Below, piece after piece: positions 36,501-49,700 of a stretch of DNA of 64,000 nt. Where the stretch lies: assembly GCA_023079485.1 (NCBI GenBank), contig CM041084.1, positions 134,198,792 to 134,262,791 of the forward strand, written 5' to 3'. This stretch comes from Archilochus colubris (Eukaryota > Chordata > Aves > Apodiformes > Trochilidae). The notes under the pieces are model-generated. The model ran no database searches. It had not been told where the DNA came from and saw only the letters and a list, made by a program, of their open reading frames with translations. A program made the translations under genes and the position numbers. How positions within the stretch are numbered: position 1 is the stretch's first letter; each line of letters begins with the position of its first letter.

Positions 36501-39500
36501 AAGGTCTTCAGAACAGTGAAGACAACCTGAATGCAATTTTGCAGCACAAACTGAGCATCTCTGTACGCAGTATGTTTAATGTTTTTCTTGAAACACTGCC
36601 AATAAAAAGCAATAAAAATCAAATAACCAGCCTTTCATAATCAATACCTGCTCTTTAAATATAAACACTTTAAAAGAAAAGTATGTCAAATTAAAGAATA
36701 TACTTAAGAAATATTTAAGTGACTGAGAATTAACAAACTGCTTTGTCTATGTACCAAGTTGTTTCTTTATTCAGCCAAGGCTCTAAACACTACTCAGTTC
36801 CTGTAGGTATGTAAGAGTGGAATAACTGCTAGCTGTGTGCACAGTGTGTTACATTACCTGAATACATAAAAACAAATAAAAGAAAAAAACTTTTATACCA
36901 GATCTTAGAAATATATTTTTTTGAGTGATTAGATTAGCTAAAGTCCATAAAAAATGGATCATGTGAAACAGAAAAATACTGGAAAATACATGCAGTTCTT
37001 CTACAGGAAGCCAGTATCTGTTATATCTGAAATAGTGTCTGAGAGAGATAACAGACAATCCATCTGAAAAACTTTTATTAAAAAAGACATGTTCATTGTG
37101 TTCAAATATAATATCCTAAGGCAAAAAATGAACCATACACAGGCAAATAATACTTTTATATGAAAAAAAATCTTCTCTTTAAATTACTGGAAACTGGGCC
37201 TGAATCTTCATTTTCCATGTCCAAGAACTGCGAACTTCAAGAGCATTCCTTCATACCAGTGGTATAAGTCAAAAGACATATTTAGCTCTTTCTCTTGAGA
37301 CTACTTAAATATTATGAAAAATTTACATGGAAAGAAAAAAACATGCAAGGTTTAGAAAATCCGGATAAAAAACTTTTTGTTGTATTGTCATCTCACGTCT
37401 TCCTTCAGCTTTCTAAGAAAATGGAAAAGCGGAAATGTTTGCTGTCCCTGTGTTCAACCCCTCCTTGCCTTCAGTGATGGGTTCATGTAAATAGCCAAGC
37501 TCACAGAATATTTTAATTTTTCTCATAAATCATTAGTAGAATTTGAGTCATGTCCCATTTTTAAATATAATTATTTGGTTTGAGAAGTAAAATAAAAGGG
37601 CCACTACTTGGATTTTCAAAAATAAATTTGAGTTCTTTCAGTTAGACAAAATCCAGTTGTCAGGTTTCTAAGTGAGCCACTATGCAAGATGCAGAGGGCA
37701 TATCTTAACAGATTTCCACCATTTCAGTGTTGCTAAGATTGTATTCTACTTCTGGCACAGCTGAAGAGATGTCTCTCCCAGGATTATAAAGTATAGAATA
37801 TGTATAGCAAAAATCTTTAATTTACAAGAACTTTTGACATTTACATTTTTCTTTCACTTCTGCTTTAGTGTATTAAAAAGATCCTCAATGTGCATTCTCA
37901 TACCACTCTAGATTGAAACATTACAGATAAAGCCATTACATCTTTGAATGATCTGACTGCATTGAGTATATTTCAAGCAGAAAAATTCCATTTTCCCCCC
38001 TCCTTACTTAAAAGTGGGGATAGCAGAACAAAACAGACAAGAGATGCAAGACCACTCTCACTGTCACACTGTTCTGACACATGGATATTGTAAGTCAGTT
38101 ATTTAAAAATTACTATATAAAAACCCTATCTACAAGTAACAGCAAAATTATTATTTTTGTTTAACATTAGAGCCTTTAAACAACCTATGTAAGAAGTTAT
38201 TTGTAGCTTGTCAAATTTACAAAAAAATTATTTTTGTTCTCAATTATCCTATTTGATCTAGATGGTAAACAAAATGTGGGGCTTTGTAGATCATGTTATC
38301 TTCAAAAGGCAATTTGTTGATGGGACAGTAGCTTTAGCAGATATTTTGTACAGTAGGAGGATTAAAAACACTTTCCTACCTATGGCCTTATATTTTAAAG
38401 ACAAAAATCTACACTTTACAACTGATTTTCTCTTCTTCTGAAGCTTTCACACAAGTGTTTCTTTCTTATTCCCCCAACACTATTAAAAAATACACAGTGG
38501 TTTATTCTTCATTCTTCAGCATTTTATAGTTATCTTAGATGCAAAAGAAAAAGAAGGACTCATGGGACATGGTGCTGCAATTGCTCCTCAGCCCACTGTG
38601 GCAGGGGAAAGGTTCATGGTGTGGGGTTTTAGATGACAAGAAGCATCTGCTTCCCACACCCCAGTGGATACAGGGTGCCGATCTGTACCAAGAGCAGCTC
38701 TAGCCTTTGGCTGCTGAATGCAGCTCACACATCCTCCAGGAGAGGAGTTTTTGCACTTTTGCCATTGCCTGAAATCCAGCAGTAAATCTGTGTCTGTTCA
38801 ATGGTGAATGGAGGTCAAAGTCTCTTTGTTTCAATAAGGTCTAGCCTAGCTTATAAATATCAAAATTTACATAAGTGGCAACTGACATTCAGATGTTTAC
38901 TTATTTGTCTTACTCAAGAGAGGACCCTTTTTTCATTCTTTTTCAGGAACACTCTTAATTTTTGCAACTGACACAACTGGAACATGTTCTGATTTTGTAT
39001 GAAGATGCAGGGGAGGCTTGTACAGCTACTTATTTACTGAAGAACATGCCTATTATTAACTCAGCGCATTTCCATCCCTTCAGAGTTAAAATTCAGAAAT
39101 AATAAAGTCCATCCTGTCAAACAACTTAAAATATATCTTTTTGAGAATAGGGAGTTGCAGAGCAAAAGTAGAAAAAGAAATAATTCCAATTATGCTCAAA
39201 CAGCTCATTTCAGAACTGAAAAATGTAGTATGAGAATATTTCTGCCTGTTTGATTACATGGAAAAAATCTGTTGAGTATTCCTAATTTGCATTAGTTATT
39301 CACCTGCAGTCCAAAATTTGCCACTGGCCAGCACCTCACCTACTACATCTGCTGCTCAATCACTTTCCAATAGTTAATAAAACAAAACCCAGCTTACACC
39401 ATTCCTCTGGCCACTGGATTAACCACTCTATTTTGGTTTTCTTTACATTTACATTCTCATATGAGATCTGTTCAATGTGCAGAAAGACTATGCTGGAGAG

Positions 39501-41454
39501 GTGCATTCACAGTTAATGGTACTTTAGAGTTAAATCTACTGCTACAGGCCTGAAAATTGACTTGCACTGAATTCAGAACGAAAAAAATTGACAGTCTCAT
39601 AGTGACAGAGATCCCTCCCCGTCTTTTAAAGCAAAGAGAATGAACAGAGGCCATGTCATTCTTTGTTTAAAAAGATGGAAATCCATGAAAAAGGTCAAGA
39701 TGAGAGACAACTTTAAGAAAAATAAAGGAAACAGAAAATAGCAAAGCATGGAAGACTGAAAAATGCTCTAAGTTGAAGATGTTGACTGAAAGAGATGTAG
39801 AATTATTATAAAGTGGATGAGTTTTCTGACCAAGAAAAGAGGATTCTGGCTTTTTTTTGTTTGTTTGTGTTTGGTGCTTTTTTTAGTTTGGTCAGATTTT
39901 GAATTTAGTTTGGCTTTATTGTTTGCTTTTTTTTTTAATGAGAATAAGCAAAACCAAAGTTGGTAGAAAGAGCAAGCCTATATTTTAGGCATGTGCTCCA
40001 ACAGAGAAACATGAATTTGGGCTGTCATTGAAAGATGATGGGATAAAGTTTGGATAAACACTGGAAAAGTCATAGTCTGACAAAAAAATTCTTAAAAAAT
40101 AAAGTGCAAAAAAACCACGATTACTTTATAGGTGGTACTGAAACAACACCTATGTCAACAGCTAGAAGTTTCCAGGAATGGAACAAAGTCATATGATCTC
40201 CTTATTAGATCAGTAGCTATAAAATGTACGTTTTAAAGAGCTGTTTTGTGAAATTTATTTTCTCTCATGGTGAAAGATATCAAAGAGATTAAAAGCTAGC
40301 TTAAACCAAAGTTTTCCAGCCAAACAGGGAAGAGACATGGGAAATGTAGTCCAGTCTGCAGCCTTTCAAAAGAGCTGATCTGTACCAAGCAGCTAAAGAA
40401 TTTGATGAAGGTCACAAACCCCAGTGAAATTGATTAATCACAATGAAGATCAGATTGTAAATTAGAGTTTTAATAATTTATCAGAATTTTCCATCCATGA
40501 AAATTCTATGAAATATATTTTCCAAAAAGAGGTTTTTAACAAGACTTATGCAGTCCTTACGGATGCTTTTAGAGGCTTTTTATTAGTCAGATGAATAGAA
40601 GACAGAAAAGCCATAGAAAATACCTTATCTTGTTTTTCTTGGTCAGGTGGGAGTGAAACTATAGAGGAAGATAATATTGGGTGTCCAAATCCAATTTTAC
40701 CTTGGGACTATGGGTTTTCCTTAAAGGATCTCCTTAAAAGATGAAGATTTCAGTCTCTGGAGGAAAAAGGGAAACTAATCACAATGAAATTTATAGTAAT
40801 TACCTTTCTGTGTCTAACTAATAAGTGTAGCAATGCTGGGTAACATTCTGAATAGGTGATACATTTACTGTGTGGAATGAAATAAATTGCCACTGCTGAA
40901 GTTATAGGAAAGTGTTATACTAAATGCTAAATCTGTGGAAAACATGATCCTATCCAAAAATGTCATCCATGCATAAACTGCTGTAAAGGGCTTGAAAATA
41001 TCACTTGGCAAAATTAAAAGGTCACCTAGCTAAGGTCACCATTGTGAAACATTAAGCATTTTATATGGGATATACTCCTTTTAGGTTTAAGTAATTCTTT
41101 AAACCACAGGGATCCTAGCTATTTATTTAGAGATACTTCTTTCCAACGTAGCGTAACTGGTGCTGTCTACACCTACAAAGCAATTTGCAAGAAATTTGAT
41201 ACTCCCTTACACTACAGGTGTCCATTCAAGTTTGGAAGCCTGATCTCAAACAACAGAATTATCTTGCAGCCAGTTACACTGCAGACAGCAACCGTAACAC
41301 TACTGCTTATTGTGCTTAGTCTTGTGATTAGACTATTTATCTTGAAAATAGAAGACAAATTCTAGTCAAACCTTAGCATTAAGAAAATTCAGTGCACATG
41401 CCAATAATCCCAAGTGATGTACAATATTTAACATGTACTTTTAAAATATTTTGA
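30584..41454. other. 10.9 kb unique AT-rich sequence without CR1
   Basis: I see no gene, RNA gene, LTR or CR1 in this stretch. Short open frames up to 85 codons (for example 33976-34233) have no recognisable domain. A mildly GC-richer patch at about 38560-38800 has no assignable identity. Confidence 0.5.
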
Positions 41455-41854
41455 GAAGGAAGGAAGGAAGGAAGGAAGGAAGGAAGGAAGGAAGGAAGGA
41501 AGGAAGGAAGGAAGGAAGGAAGGAAGGAAGGAAGGAAGGAAGGAAGGAAGGAAGGAAGGAAGGAAGGAAGGAAGGAATGAAGGAAGGAAGGAAGGAATGA
41601 AGGAAGGAAGGAAGGAAGGAAGGAAGGAAGGAAGGAAGGAAGGAAGGAAGGAAGGAAGGAAGGAAGGAAGGAAGGAAGGAAGGAAGGAAGGAAGGAAGGA
41701 AGGAAGGAAGGAAGGAAGGAAGGAAGGAAGGAAGGAAGGAAGGAAGGAAGGAAGGAAGGAAAGGAAGGAAGGAAGGAAGGAAGGAAGGAAGGAAGGAAGG
41801 AAGGAAGGAAGGAAGGAAGGAAGGAAGGAAGGAAGGAAGGAAGGAAGGAAGGAA
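41455..41854. repeat. GGAA/TTCC tetranucleotide microsatellite, about 100 units
   Basis: Four hundred bases are an almost pure GGAA array. Visible interruptions are two single-base changes to T 20 bp apart (41578 and 41598, each giving 'ggaatgaagg') and one extra A near 41760-41762 that shifts the phase. The array is open in all frames and would encode KEGR-type or, on the other strand, FLPS-type repeats, but these are artefacts. GGAA is the core ETS-factor binding word (established knowledge). A pure purine strand can also form triplex DNA. The true length may vary between individuals or be limited by assembly. Confidence 0.98.
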
Positions 41855-44481
41855 CTGAGCAACCACTGATGTCTTCAGAATAATCTGCTTAATAAAGGAA
41901 GTAAAGTTGTTAATTTTGGAAGATAAGCAATTATTTTAGAAGTGTTTTTCTCCCTCTGTAATAATGTTATTTTTAAAACTTAGATGAGGCAATCACTGTT
42001 TTAAGCAGATGAGAATTTTCTAATTTCAGAAACAATAGCTCCAATTCTTATTATGCTGAAGTCGTGTCATCTATACTGCCTTCAACAAAAACCTCCACAG
42101 AGTGAACAGGAATTTTTATTTTATTTTCTCATATTTTTACTGTACTCTTAAAGAGCTTACTCTAGTTAATGGAGATTTAAAACCTACTTTAGTAGGGAGC
42201 ACTATTTAGCTGTGTGGGCAGTCTCCAAAATAGCAGGGATGCTAGGACTTCCAGGTGAGGACTATAAATGGAAGAATCTTCGAACTATGACCAGTGAGGG
42301 GAAAAGAAGGAAAGAACTACATTCTTAGAATCTGAGTACACACCCTAGTCTATTAGTTTATTCTTAGAAAGAGACAGAACAGACCAAAGGTCACCAAGTT
42401 TTCACTGTCAATTTCTTCTCCCACACTGGAGAAAATCAGAAAAAACACACCGTCTAGTAATTCAGGTAGTAATTCAGGTTAGCAAGGTAGCAATATGTTA
42501 ATTACAAAATTGATTCTGGAGCTGTATAATAAGCCCATTACTGATTTTTACTGATATTCAAGCAGGAATTGAATAAAAAAACTGACTAAACTAATAGCAT
42601 TACTGTAGCTATAAATGTGAATACAGGTAAGACCCAAGACAAACTCATAAAAGCTTGTCATTTACAAACTGGCACAGTAAGACAGTCCCAGAGGACAAGC
42701 AAAACCTCAGAGAAGTAAATAGAAGTTTGCAAAAGTACAGGAACCTGCTGGAATTCTTATAGAGGTAAGGTAGCGTATTAAAGCTACATGAAGGTTTATT
42801 AGGACCATAATAAGTACCTTGTTACTTTAAAGACACTTTCATTTTGCTTTAAGTACTCCACAGAGGACATAATTCAATATTTATTGTGAGTGTCACAAAT
42901 AATTTATGAAACATCAATTCCTAAGGATTTGTGTAATGTTTAGTGACAACTCTAGGTCTTAATCAAGGTCAGTTGTCTACCTTTCTTTTTCTGCTTTGTC
43001 ATTCACTTTTTGGGCATCCTTTTTCCTGTCAATGACATTCAAATTAGCCTAAATTAGAAGTGTCAGGAGCACTCTATGTTCAGTTGACTTTTATGAACAA
43101 CAGTAGGAAAGTTGAGAGAGAATTAGTCAGCTTCTTGTAGCAACAAGTAAAAATGTTTTTATTTATGTAAAGATAAGATACAGCAAACAAAAATAAAATA
43201 TATTTGAATGTGGATGCAAAGGAAAATAAACTTGATGTACAATTCTCCAAAAATTTGGAACACATTTCAGCTATCCTAGTTATCTGGAATCATTCGTATG
43301 TGCTTATGCTAAGATGCAAAAGAGTTCTGTCATGTGTTCTGCAAGAAAAACAAGTTTTGAGAGCTGGATTTATAGCCTGTGGAAAAGTGTTAGAATTTAT
43401 CTATACTGAAAAAAAATCCTCTGTGCTTTTTAAGCAAGAAGTATCCTTAAGGCTATTTAGCTTCAAAAATCTAAATTAAACCTTGTTATTTTCATTTCAT
43501 GCTTTAACTTAGCCATTTTCTCCACATGAAGAATTTACCAATTTCTGTGTCTTGTTTTTTTGAGCACCTTAGGATCACTCAAACTTCTTAATTTATGCAC
43601 ATACTATTTCACATCACAAAATCCTAACACTGTCACCATGAGTGGCCCTCATGGTCCAATATTTCTTGAACTTATGTGGACTGACAAAGAACCAGCCCTC
43701 AAGATTTCTTGAACTCTTCTCATCAAATAGTTATCTTGGAAATACCATTCTCATCAGACTTTTGAAGAAATATTTGCTGTGATTTTCTAACTCACCAGTG
43801 CTTTGCAGATGTTTTTAGGTGAAAAGCCTACAGAAGCACAGTTTCAGGTGAAACTTTAATTTTTAACCAGAGAGGAAAAATCAAGTTTGGGGAAGAGAGT
43901 AAAGGGGAAGAGAAAGAAAATAAAACTTTGGATATAGATCCTTTTAGATGTTTTAAACACCTAATTCTAGCTGATTTCGTATTTAAGTACAATATGGCAC
44001 AAGGATTTAAACTGTTACGAGAAAGGATTAATAAGATCATACTAATAGTTAATTTATCTTCTCTCCTAATAATTATCCATATACATATTTTTGTTTCTCA
44101 TCACTGTCATGAGACTGTTGGCTAAATCCAATGTTTAAAGAAACAAACATGTTTCAGGGTCCAGCACTGGTCCAATGTGAGTATATGTTGTGCCTCACCA
44201 ATTCAACATTTCAACCTCGTTTATCTAAAGTAACAAGGATCATATATCACAAAATTTATATTAACTCACCATTTTCTCCAGGATGAACATAATATTGGTT
44301 ACTGAAGAAAAAGAAAGGCATGTACCTACAAATTATACGAGACAAATCAGAGGCAAGAAAGCAGGTTTGTTTTCTTTTAACTGCAAGCATGAGTTCTGAG
44401 TTCTTATCTGTCCTTAAGAAAAAGAAGTAGGAGGATGCATACTAATCAGGCAGTCACTTTCAAAAGTGTTGCTTACTTATA

Positions 44482-44509
44482 AGATTGGTTCAGAAAGATT
44501 GGTTCAGAA
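44482..44509. repeat. Perfect 14-bp tandem duplication
   Basis: 'agattggttcagaa' occurs twice back to back with no mismatch, which suggests a recent small duplication. Confidence 0.9.
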
Positions 44510-46526
44510 ATCAGCCTGCTTAGTTTCTGTCTATTGTTCCTGTACCATTTAAGAATTATAACAATTCAGATTAGTGAGAAAATTAAGAAGGCAGCAAATG
44601 TGTTTGATGCCCAGGGGACTAAATAATTCTGCACAAAACCAAGTGGAACACCTAGGAACAGGCAAAATCTTTTCTATGTTCAAGACAGGTACCTTTTCTA
44701 GAAAACTAAATGTCCTGTTCTTCACAAATTTACATAAATAGATAGGGTTCTGATTCTCCTTTTTCTCAAGAATAATGTCGCAACAATATTGGTAATTTGT
44801 TTTTACTCTGTGCCCTACACTGAATTTAATCATTCACCATCCAAATAAAGAAGTTAAAAAGGTCTCTGCTGGAAAGGAAAAATGCACACAGGAATAAGAG
44901 AGAAGGTGCCTTGAGAACTGTCCCAGATAACTACTGCCCTCTGAAGCACCAGCATAAGCATAGTTATTAACGGTGATGGACAAACACTGTTCTCAAGGTC
45001 TAGAGACAATGATTCAGGATTGTTTTCTTCAAAATACCAAGTGTAACATATAGTAATAGAAAACGCAAATCAGATGAGATGGGCCTTTTCCAGGCACCCA
45101 GGAGCTTGTACCTGTCCAGGGAAAATTAAATGGTGTTTTGCTTTTGTTTTTTTAAAATCTTCTATAATTCAAGATATGATTTTTAGGGAGGTGTTACCTC
45201 TATGCTGAGTCTGTTCTTAATTAAACAACACCTTTCTTTCATTTTAATAAATGGTATAAGGATGTACCTCTTTATCTTATGAAGCTCTGTCTTCTTTCAT
45301 GTTTCCTCTGTGCACAGAAGGTGATTAAGAGCTGTAGTTGAAGTCAAATCTATATTTATCCTCCTTACTCTTATTGTACTACTTAGCATTGGTAGCTTAC
45401 AGTACAACCACTTAATACTATGACAGTGATGTGAGCTGGATCTGAGTGTGCTGGGATTCCTGAAATATATGCTATGCTTTTTACAAGAAATATGAGTGGT
45501 GATAAAGAAATAGCAATAAAATTGTAAGAGTATATTTTACAAAAAAATAGATTGCATTGTATATTACACTAAAAATTTGCTGTCTTCAAGATGGTCCTTT
45601 CTAAGTAGCAGAGTGAACAGAAATGCAGGGTTTGCTGTTAGCTTTCTTCGTAGCAAAGAAAATGATCCTTCAGGCACTCCTGTCTCAGTGAGGCCATTGT
45701 TCAACCCAGAGGGTTCCAGCTCCTCCATCCTTGTAGAAGATCCTTCTACCAAACACTGAACAAATAGCTTAAGGATCCCAATCATGAACCTGTATTTTAA
45801 GTGTAAATAGTTAATAATTTCCATGTATTGGAATTTGCCATGGAATTTCTATAGAAAAGTTAAAGTTTATTTGCCAAGGAAGATTTTTGCATAAGATGAT
45901 GATACAAATTCATCTACCTAGCATTTGGGGTACACTACCTTTGCCCAGCCACTAGATTTAAAGCTATTGGTGTTGTTCTCATTATATGAATGTTTATATA
46001 AATATAAATAATATGTTTATATGAAACTTTTATTTCGTGATTCCTGTTTTTATATGTACTTGTGATACCTTTACCATTTATTATGACAAGACATCATTCT
46101 TTTTAATATACTTTATTATATGCATATATTTACAGATGTATATTTACAGAGAGCTTGTATTTTCTCTCTGGGATAATTATATTGAGATTCAACCAATAAG
46201 CTGAATTATGCTAACTTAACATTCTGATTTACAGTTCATTAATCGTTTTTGAACTAGTCAGTATTTTTTTCTACTCAGACTTTCCTTGGTGTTTTTCTGT
46301 CAACACATAATAAATACATGTCTATAAACTCATTGCAGGAAAACAGCATTTTGTTGCTTGCTGCTAAACTCTACTATTCATGTGTTCAGTGGTTATCTAA
46401 GTGGTATTATCTATTAATTGATAGGATGACCTTACATATAATCTCACAATTATCTTGAACCTCATTTTCTTGAGCATAATTTGAAACAAAACTTAGGTAT
46501 CATACAATATTGATGAGAAAGAGTAA

Positions 46527-46566
46527 CTGATGACATAAAAGGACACCTGATGACATAAAATGGCAC
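46527..46566. repeat. 20-bp tandem duplication
   Basis: The unit 'ctgatgacataaaaggacac' is followed directly by a copy with two differences. It is a small local duplication. Confidence 0.85.
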
Positions 46567-46650
46567 CTAGTTCATTGAAACAATTGTGTGGAATTTTTAC
46601 TCCTCTAATAATTTTAAGTGAAAGTTAACATAAAAATATAGGGAGACATA

Positions 46651-46766
46651 AAACCACCACAACAACACCACAACAAAAAGAAAGCAAGCAATCAAAAAAA
46701 AAAAAAAATTAAAAAAACCCAAACAACCCCAAACAAGCAAAAATACAAAAAATAACAAAAAACAGA
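46651..46766. repeat. A/C-rich low-complexity tract
   Basis: The tract consists almost only of A and C in CAACA and AAACC words, with a central run of 15 A. It resembles the tract at 2607-2706 in composition, and no retroposed source is recognisable. Confidence 0.75.
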
Positions 46767-49700
46767 AGGGGTCTTCTACTCCCTAATTAAATTCCTTAAA
46801 TTCAGTGTTGGATATGCTTCCTTTTTCTCAGAAAGATTTAAATTTTTCTACAATTAGAAATAATTTGTATTAGGGTTATGTATTCAGCAAAGTAACAAAA
46901 CACTGAAAAGTTAAAATTAATATCAAGTGGTCACATATTCCCCATCCTACCATAACTTTCCCACTTAACCTCCTCATAGCAGCATGTTTTTTCCCATTCT
47001 TCTCCTTTGTACAGCAATATTTCTCTTTTACTTGCGAAATTTTCTGCCTCATGCTTTCTTTCCTCAAAAGAGAAACCAGTAATGAATGTGCCCAGTTAAT
47101 GGCACAGATGCATTTTCCTTCCACAGTTTTGTGAAACAAAAGTAGAATGACTCACTGCTTCTCCCATGAGGAACTGAGAAGCAGGGTTAAAATACCAGTT
47201 TACCAACAAGCTTTTTGCTCAGCCACAGTATCTCTCAGTCCTTTGGGAAATCACATAGTACCCTATGTTTTAGATGATAGCTTCAAGAAAATGCTTTGGT
47301 GAGTAAGGTTTGTTATCACACTCTAGAGAACGAAAGAGAGATATAAGTAAAAAATTTAACAGTTTTAGTATTGCTTTCTAACTGTGTATCCATTAGCACA
47401 TATACTGGGAATTTTCCACTTACCATAAATTCTAACAATATTCAATGAAAAAAACCTAAACTCCCCAGAACAACATCCTTCACCAAGAGATGGTAACTTG
47501 AGAATAAATAGCCCTTAATGGATTTTTCTTCCATGAATTTTTCTGGTTGTTTTTAAAGTACTGATAAACTTTCAAGATTCACAGACTTCTGTGGAATAAT
47601 TCCCAGTTCACAAAAAAATATTCCATTTTACTTTCTTTGAACCTCCTAATGTCATTTGATTGGTCACTGTTTTGTGCCTCCATGTCACGTTATGCTGTAG
47701 ATGTATGAGCAACACTTTCTTTCTCCTTATGTTATTTTAAAATGCTAAAGAATCCTAGTCTGCTTAGTTGTTTATGAGAAGTTACATATCTGATCAGCCT
47801 TACTGTCCTTTCATAGTTCTAATTTGATTGTATAATTTCTGACAAGAGGACTATATGAATAAGCAGTCTACAAGAAGTGAAACCCCTTTGCTTTACATAA
47901 TATTCTGGTGGTCTTCCCAATTTTTTATTTTTTATTTTTTTTAAATTGAAACAGCTTACATAGCTGGCTCTGTATTTTCTGTAAGAATACCTCTTACATG
48001 GACAGTAAAGTGTACAGAGGCTTGTGATAAGCTTATGAAATTGGGATGAAAAGTTGAGTGGAGCCTGCATGTACTAATGACAAGAAAATAAACAAATATC
48101 CATGCTATACAAATTACATCAATCCTAAAAGAGGAGAGAGAAGGCTGATGTATATTTTAGATCATGTTCAGTATTAGTCTTAATCAAGATTAATAAATAA
48201 ATACATGCAGCCCTAAACACAGTAAGATTAACTTTGCATGTCGCTTTATATATTGGTGAATAAATGGATGCACCAACTGCTGATACATACTTGAAAAGAC
48301 TAAAATAGCAAAGAAATATAACTTAACATTATATAAAGATGAATTTTTTGCTTCATAGTTTAATCAGCAAATTATTTCCTCTGCTACATTGCTGCTTTAT
48401 TGATTTTTCTGTTCATCCAAGATTTAAATTACTCTGTACAGAGGGAGATAAACACAAGGCCTCTTCTAGTGTGCCTTGACTGAACCTTACATCTAGCTCT
48501 CACACTAGCCTAGGCTGTGATTAATAATTTCATCAATGAAGTAGCAAAGGAGAACTAAGACTTTCCAGCTTCTTCTCTTTAAAGTGTCTGGTTTTCTTCT
48601 ACTTTCAGGCTCAAATTCTAAATACAATGCTTTTGAAACTGATTTTGGAAAAAATAGTGAAACTTCTTACTTCTCTCTTTATGTGACAAACTCTTGGCTA
48701 TATCTGCTTCTTGTAATATCCCAGGTCAGGAGGGGAGTAGCAATCCTGGGAAGTGGAGTTTAGCACAAAATAGATCTTTAACCAAGAAGTAGGAGCAGCA
48801 TAAATAAATATATCTCTGACAGATTAATTCATAAAGTGTTTGTTTTGGGTTTTTTGTGGGAGAATGTCACCTAATTTTCCAGCATAAATAGAGGATATTA
48901 ATGCTGGAGAGCTTTTACATTAGGAGTCATAGGAGAAAATTAAGACATACAGAGAAAGACAGAAAAAAACCCTATAGGGATGTTCCTGTGAACAAGCTCA
49001 TTAGCAAGAATATAATTTGAATTCAGTGTATAATTAATTTTCTTCTCCCTTCCTCTGTGGTATGATACCAGAACTCAGAAAAGGAGCTAAAAGCAAGGGA
49101 CCATACAAGCTTTTTGCAGGTGAGATATAGATTAGTCCATCCTTAGTTTAGAAAACTAACAAGCTATTTCATATTTATCTGCTGCTAAATCTACGCCAAG
49201 TCTATGCAGCAGCTCATCTTAGTGTAAATTTTTGGGCTATATAAAGCTCTAATTCTATCAGCATACATGGAAACAAACTTTATGAAACCAGTTTGAACAG
49301 GACAAAAGATGTTTTACTTCTTCCCATTCATGCCTGTGCTTTCCCAAACCTCCATTATGGATACTAATTTGTGTTAATTGATGCAGTTTTTTTCCTCTTT
49401 CTTATAATGCTCATTGTGAATCTCCTTGCCAATCAGAAATATCATAATAGACCATAAGAGAAACTTTACTAAGAATAACCAGCCACTGCTGCAGTTAATA
49501 TCAGTAACATTTTCCTATCACATATGCTTCCTCATGGTGAACTAAAAGCTATGAAAAAATTGCCAGGAGCATCAACATCAAGAGGGATTTCACAAGTCCA
49601 GAGAGAAAAAGAAACAGCATATTGTTAATGAATGGAACATAGTACTGGAAAACAAAACCCAAGAGATTATTTTTATACTTATATTTGGAAATTTGGATCA

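Larger units (their letters stand above)
41855..46650. other. 4.8 kb unique AT-rich sequence
   Basis: No gene or dispersed repeat is seen. Small tandem duplications occur at 44482-44509 (14-bp unit) and 46527-46566 (20-bp unit). An AT-rich patch lies at 45998-46030. Open frames such as 43204-43479 (91 codons) have no recognisable domain. Confidence 0.5.

Noticed and set aside
41428..41869. Open frames of 90-144 codons with FLPS or KEGR repeats across the GGAA array
   Set aside because: They are produced by the tetranucleotide repeat being open in every frame. No gene is implied.
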